A stretch of DNA of 8,109 bases from Pseudomonadota bacterium. GTDB taxonomy: Bacteria; Pseudomonadota; Alphaproteobacteria; Sphingomonadales; Sphingomonadaceae. Below the pieces are notes generated by a model, which was not told the DNA's origin, did no database searches, and worked only from the letters and a program-made list of their open reading frames with translations. Positions 5,269 to 8,109 of the stretch are shown here, piece after piece. The DNA lies in NCBI GenBank assembly GCA_023413015.1, contig JAEZQR010000233.1:1-8109 (forward strand), written 5' to 3'. A program made the translations under genes and the position numbers. How positions within the stretch are numbered: position 1 is the first letter of the stretch; every line of letters starts with the position of its first letter.

Positions 5269-6770
5269 TCGCCCCCGACGCCGCTACCTTCGCCGCCGCC
5301 TATTCGGCGGGGCGGCCGCAACTCGTCTGGACGCGGATCGTCGCCGATACCGAAACGCCGGTATCGGCGATGCTCAAGCTCGGGCTCGACGGGCGCGGCG
5401 GCTTCCTGCTCGAATCGGTCGAGGGCGGCGCGGTGCGCGGCCGCTACTCGCTGCTCGGACTGGCGCCCGATCTCGTGTGGCGGGCGCAGGGGCAGCGCTG
5501 CGAGATCAACCACCGCTATCAGGACGACGAAGCTGCCTTCGAGCCCTGCGAGGGCGCAACGCTCGCCGAGCTGCGCAAGCTCGTCGCCGGCATCCGCATG
5601 GACCTGCCGCCCGAGCTGCCGCGCGCCCTGTCGCTGCTGGTCGGCTACATGGGCTACGAGACCGCCGCGCTCGTCGAGAAGCTGCCCGAGCCGAAGACCG
5701 ACCCGCTCGGCCTACCCGACATGCTGTTCATGCGGCCGACGCTGCTGCTGGTGTTCGACCGGCTGAAGGACGAGCTGTTCATCGTCGCCCCGGTCTTCCC
5801 GGGAAAGCCGGACGCGGAAGCAGCTTATACGGCGGCGCGCGAGCGCATCGAGACCGCCGCCGCCAGGCTCCGCCAGCCGTCGCCGCACGCCCGGCCGCAC
5901 GTCGAGCCCGCCGACATCGTTCCGCAACCCCGGCTCGCCCCCGGCCAATATGCCGGCATGGTCGAGCGGGCAAAGGATTACATCCTTGCGGGCGATATCT
6001 TCCAGGTGGTGCTGGCGCAGCGCTTCACCGTCGATTTTCCGCTGCCGCCGTTCGACCTCTACCGCGCACTGCGGCGGATCAACCCGTCGCCCTTCCTCTA
6101 CTTCCTCGACCTTCCCGGCTTCGCATTGATCGGCTCCAGCCCGGAAATCCTCGTGCGCGCCCGCGACGGCGAGGTGACGATCCGGCCGATCGCCGGCACG
6201 CGCCCACGTGGGCGTACGACCGCCGAAGACGCCGCCAACCGCGACAGCCTGCTCGCCGATCCGAAGGAACTGGCCGAGCACCTCATGCTGCTCGATCTCG
6301 GGCGCAACGACATCGGGCGCGTAGCGGCATCCGGTAGCGTGGCGGTGACCGAGCGCAACACGGTCGAGTTCTACAGCCACGTCATGCACATCGTCTCGAA
6401 CGTGCGCGCCGATCTGGCGGCCGACAAGGACGCGATCGACGCGCTGCTCGCCGGCTTTCCGGCCGGCACGGTGTCGGGGGCACCCAAGATCCGGGCGATG
6501 GAGATCATCCACGAGCTCGAGCCCGAGAAGCGCGGGGCCTATGCCGGCGGTGTCGGCTATTTCTCCCCCGACGGGTCGATGGACAGCTGCATCGTGCTGC
6601 GCACGGCGGTGGTGAAGGACGGCGTGATGCACGTCCAGGCCGGCGCCGGCATCGTCGCCGACAGCGAGCCCGCCTACGAACAGCGCGAGTGCGAGGCGAA
6701 GTCGGGCGCGCTGATCGCCGCGGCACGCGAGGCGATGCGGCAGGCATCCGAACCTGGCTTCGGGCAGTAG
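5265..6770 (+). CDS. trpE: Anthranilate synthase component I
   Basis: TrpE makes anthranilate from chorismate, using ammonia delivered by TrpG; this is the committed step of tryptophan synthesis. The 501-residue product has the usual two parts. The N-terminal domain carries FLLESVEGG (47-55), the LLES element that binds tryptophan for feedback inhibition. The C-terminal chorismate-binding domain (about 225-490) has INPSPFLYF (272-280), GSSPEILVR (290-298), RPIAGTRPRG (307-316), EHLMLLDLGRNDIGR (338-352), GTVSGAPKIRAM (401-412) and the terminal QAGAGIVADSEP-EYEQRE-type block near 458-476. The ATG overlaps the ppiD stop by four bases (ATGA at 5265-5268) and no Shine-Dalgarno is visible, so translation is probably coupled to ppiD. 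A perfect inverted repeat lies at codons 26-36. All signatures point to a functional, feedback-sensitive enzyme, and the amino-acid-specific LLES motif favours TrpE over PabB. Confidence 0.97.
   Translation: MIAPDAATFAAAYSAGRPQLVWTRIVADTETPVSAMLKLGLDGRGGFLLESVEGGAVRGRYSLLGLAPDLVWRAQGQRCEINHRYQDDEAAFEPCEGATLAELRKLVAGIRMDLPPELPRALSLLVGYMGYETAALVEKLPEPKTDPLGLPDMLFMRPTLLLVFDRLKDELFIVAPVFPGKPDAEAAYTAARERIETAAARLRQPSPHARPHVEPADIVPQPRLAPGQYAGMVERAKDYILAGDIFQVVLAQRFTVDFPLPPFDLYRALRRINPSPFLYFLDLPGFALIGSSPEILVRARDGEVTIRPIAGTRPRGRTTAEDAANRDSLLADPKELAEHLMLLDLGRNDIGRVAASGSVAVTERNTVEFYSHVMHIVSNVRADLAADKDAIDALLAGFPAGTVSGAPKIRAMEIIHELEPEKRGAYAGGVGYFSPDGSMDSCIVLRTAVVKDGVMHVQAGAGIVADSEPAYEQRECEAKSGALIAAAREAMRQASEPGFGQ
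5341..5370 (+). repeat. Perfect 12-bp inverted repeat inside early trpE
   Basis: TCGCCGATACCG at 5341-5352 is followed by a six-base loop (AAACGC) and its exact reverse complement at 5359-5370. On RNA the stem extends by a G-U pair (5340/5371) and a C-G pair (5339/5372) to 14 bp. It sits 76 bases into trpE and covers codons 26-36, before the LLES tryptophan-binding motif. No T-run follows, so it is not a classical terminator. A weaker GC hairpin (CCGCC/GGCGG at 5296-5300 and 5306-5310) precedes it. Function unknown: mRNA structure, a protein-binding palindrome, or chance. Confidence 0.8.
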
Positions 6771-6807
6771 GCTTGCGGCGCCGGGACCCAAGGGTTAACG
6801 CTGCGCC
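6771..6807 (+). other. trpE-trpG spacer
   Basis: These 37 bases are the only gap within the rightward gene set. A weak Shine-Dalgarno-like AAGGG (6790-6794) lies 13 bases before the trpG ATG, longer than usual. GGCGC at 6777-6781 and GCGCC at 6803-6807 could pair and bring it closer. No promoter or terminator was recognised. Confidence 0.4.
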
Positions 6808-7404
6808 ATGATCCTCGTCATCGATAACTACGACAGCTTCACCTACAACCTCGTCCATTATCTCATCGAGCTGGGCGCCGAGGTCGAGGTGGTGCGCAAC
6901 GACGCGATCGGCGTCGGGCAGGCGCTGGGGATGCGCCCGGCCGCGCTGCTGCTGTCGCCGGGCCCGTGCACGCCCAACGAGGCGGGGATTTCGCTCGATC
7001 TGATCACGGCGGCGGCGGAAGCGAAGCTGCCGCTGTTCGGCGTCTGTCTCGGGCATCAGGCGATCGGACAGGCGTTCGGCGGCACCGTCGTGCGCGCCGA
7101 CAAGGTGATGCACGGCAAGACCTCGCCGGTGAGCCATGACGACACCGGCGTGTTCGCCGGCATCCCTTCCCCGTTCGAGGCGACACGCTATCATTCGCTG
7201 GTGGTGCGCGAGAGTGACCTGCCGGCCTGCCTCGAGGTCAACGCCCGCACGCCCGACGGCGCGATCATGGGGCTGCGCCACCGCGAGATGCCGATCCACG
7301 GCGTGCAGTTCCACCCTGAAAGCATCGCCACCCAGCACGGTCACCAGCTGCTGGCCAACTTCCTCGATCTGGCGCGCGTGCCGCGGCAACGGAAGGCCGC
7401 ATGA
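6808..7404 (+). CDS. trpG: Anthranilate synthase component II (glutamine amidotransferase)
   Basis: TrpG hydrolyses glutamine and passes ammonia to TrpE. The 198-residue product is a single class I amidotransferase domain of normal length. It begins MILVIDNYDSFTYNLVHYL, the TrpG/PabA signature. The oxyanion-hole segment LLSPGPCTP is at 48-56. The nucleophile is Cys80 in FGVCLGHQAIGQAFGG, and His169 and Glu171 in GVQFHPESIAT complete the triad. The HGKTSP block (102-107), typical of TrpG/PabA proteins, is present. It follows trpE by 37 bases, and its stop overlaps the trpD start in an ATGA (7401-7404). In many bacteria one such subunit also serves PabB for folate synthesis. The sequence alone cannot exclude that here, but its place between trpE and trpD makes the tryptophan role primary. 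Confidence 0.96.
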   Translation: MILVIDNYDSFTYNLVHYLIELGAEVEVVRNDAIGVGQALGMRPAALLLSPGPCTPNEAGISLDLITAAAEAKLPLFGVCLGHQAIGQAFGGTVVRADKVMHGKTSPVSHDDTGVFAGIPSPFEATRYHSLVVRESDLPACLEVNARTPDGAIMGLRHREMPIHGVQFHPESIATQHGHQLLANFLDLARVPRQRKAA

Positions 7405-8109
7405 GCGCCATGGTCACGTTGCGGCGTCTGCCCGACGCCTCGCGCCCCTTGCGTGAGGATGCCGCGGCCGAGGCTTTCGCCGATATGCTCGACGGCCGCG
7501 CCGACGAGACCGAAGCCGCCGACTTCCTCCTCACCATGACGACGCGCGACGAAACCAGCGTCGAGATCGCGGCGGCTGCCCGCGCGCTGCGCGAGCGGAT
7601 GGTGCGGGTCGCGGCGCCGGCCGGCGCGATCGACGTCTGCGGCACCGGCGGCGACGGCAGCCACAGCCTCAACATCTCGACCGCGGTCGCCATCGTCGCC
7701 GCGGCCTGCGGCGTGCCGGTCGCCAAGCACGGGAACCGTGCAGCCTCCAGCAAGGCCGGCGCCGCCGACACGCTCGAAGCGCTGGGGCTTGATCTCGACC
7801 GGGCCTCCGCACAGGCCGAGGCGAGCCTGTACGAGATCGGGATCGGCTTCCTGTTCGCCCAGAAGCATCATCCGTCGCTCGCTCGGCTCGCGGGCGTCCG
7901 CCGGTCGATCGGGCGGCGCACGATCTTCAACCTGCTTGGGCCACTAGCGAATCCCGCGGGCGTCACCCGCCAGCTCCTGGGGGTCGCGCGCGTCGACTAT
8001 CTCCCGACGGTCGCGGCGGCGCTCGAACAGCTGGGTTGCGAAGCCGCGATGCTCGTATCGGGCGAGGAGAGCCTCGACGAACTGTCGATCGCCGGGCCCA
8101 GCCGGGTGG
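7401..8109 (+). CDS. trpD: Anthranilate phosphoribosyltransferase (partial, runs off the right edge)
   Basis: TrpD joins anthranilate to PRPP, giving phosphoribosylanthranilate. The window contains 236 codons of a family usually about 330-350 residues long, open to the last base with no frameshift. The PRPP-binding glycine loop CGTGGDG is at 80-86, followed by SLNISTAVA (89-97). KHGNRAASSKAG (109-120) and the RRTIFNLLGPLANPAG block (172-187) are family hallmarks. Asp226-Glu227 in ESLDELS match the metal-binding DE pair. The segment GFLFAQKHHPSL (149-160) has Gln154 where the family commonly has Pro (FAP). The ATG overlaps the trpG stop by four bases, and GGAAGG (7391-7396) lies four bases upstream, so it has its own ribosome binding site as well as coupling. 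The N-terminus starts directly at the first helices, so a TrpGD fusion is excluded. Confidence 0.97.
   Translation, partial: MSAMVTLRRLPDASRPLREDAAAEAFADMLDGRADETEAADFLLTMTTRDETSVEIAAAARALRERMVRVAAPAGAIDVCGTGGDGSHSLNISTAVAIVAAACGVPVAKHGNRAASSKAGAADTLEALGLDLDRASAQAEASLYEIGIGFLFAQKHHPSLARLAGVRRSIGRRTIFNLLGPLANPAGVTRQLLGVARVDYLPTVAAALEQLGCEAAMLVSGEESLDELSIAGPSRV

Noticed and set aside
5712..6791. 359-codon minus-strand frame antisense to trpE
   Set aside because: Shadow of trpE with composition typical of antisense frames in high-GC DNA; no domain seen.

Overview
The window looks like a core chromosomal segment of a high-GC alphaproteobacterium, most likely a sphingomonad (Sphingomonas or a close relative). 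The support is the G+C-rich coding style, the protein sequences, and the gene order pyrG-secG-tpiA facing away from ppiD-trpE-trpG-trpD, an arrangement I know from alphaproteobacteria. The assignment is from memory of families and synteny, not from a database search. I see no mobile element, CRISPR array, tRNA or rRNA.

Layout. Positions 1-278 hold no convincing protein gene but carry a run of adjacent RNA hairpins. Leftward (minus strand) genes are tpiA (triose-phosphate isomerase), secG (Sec translocon subunit) and pyrG (CTP synthase), transcribed in that order. A terminator-like hairpin lies between secG and pyrG. A 140-base divergent intergenic region (3194-3333) separates tpiA from the rightward genes and probably holds promoters for both directions. 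Rightward (plus strand) are a membrane-anchored SurA/PpiD-type chaperone, then trpE, trpG and the first 236 codons of trpD, which runs off the right edge.

How the genes work together. TrpE and TrpG form anthranilate synthase, and TrpD adds the phosphoribosyl group in the next step of tryptophan synthesis. The ppiD stop overlaps the trpE start (ATGA), and the trpG stop overlaps the trpD start in the same way, so the four rightward genes are probably one operon driven from upstream of ppiD. SecG and PpiD both act at the inner-membrane Sec translocon, so a translocation theme sits on both sides of the divergent promoter region. TpiA (glycolysis) and PyrG (CTP synthesis) are housekeeping enzymes.

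The coding content is ordinary and conserved. The parts most worth a second look are non-coding or RNA-level: the hairpin cluster at 94-252, a perfect 12-bp inverted repeat inside the start of trpE, the hairpin just upstream of pyrG, and the ppiD-trpE coupling. I found no clear evidence of a new multi-gene system.
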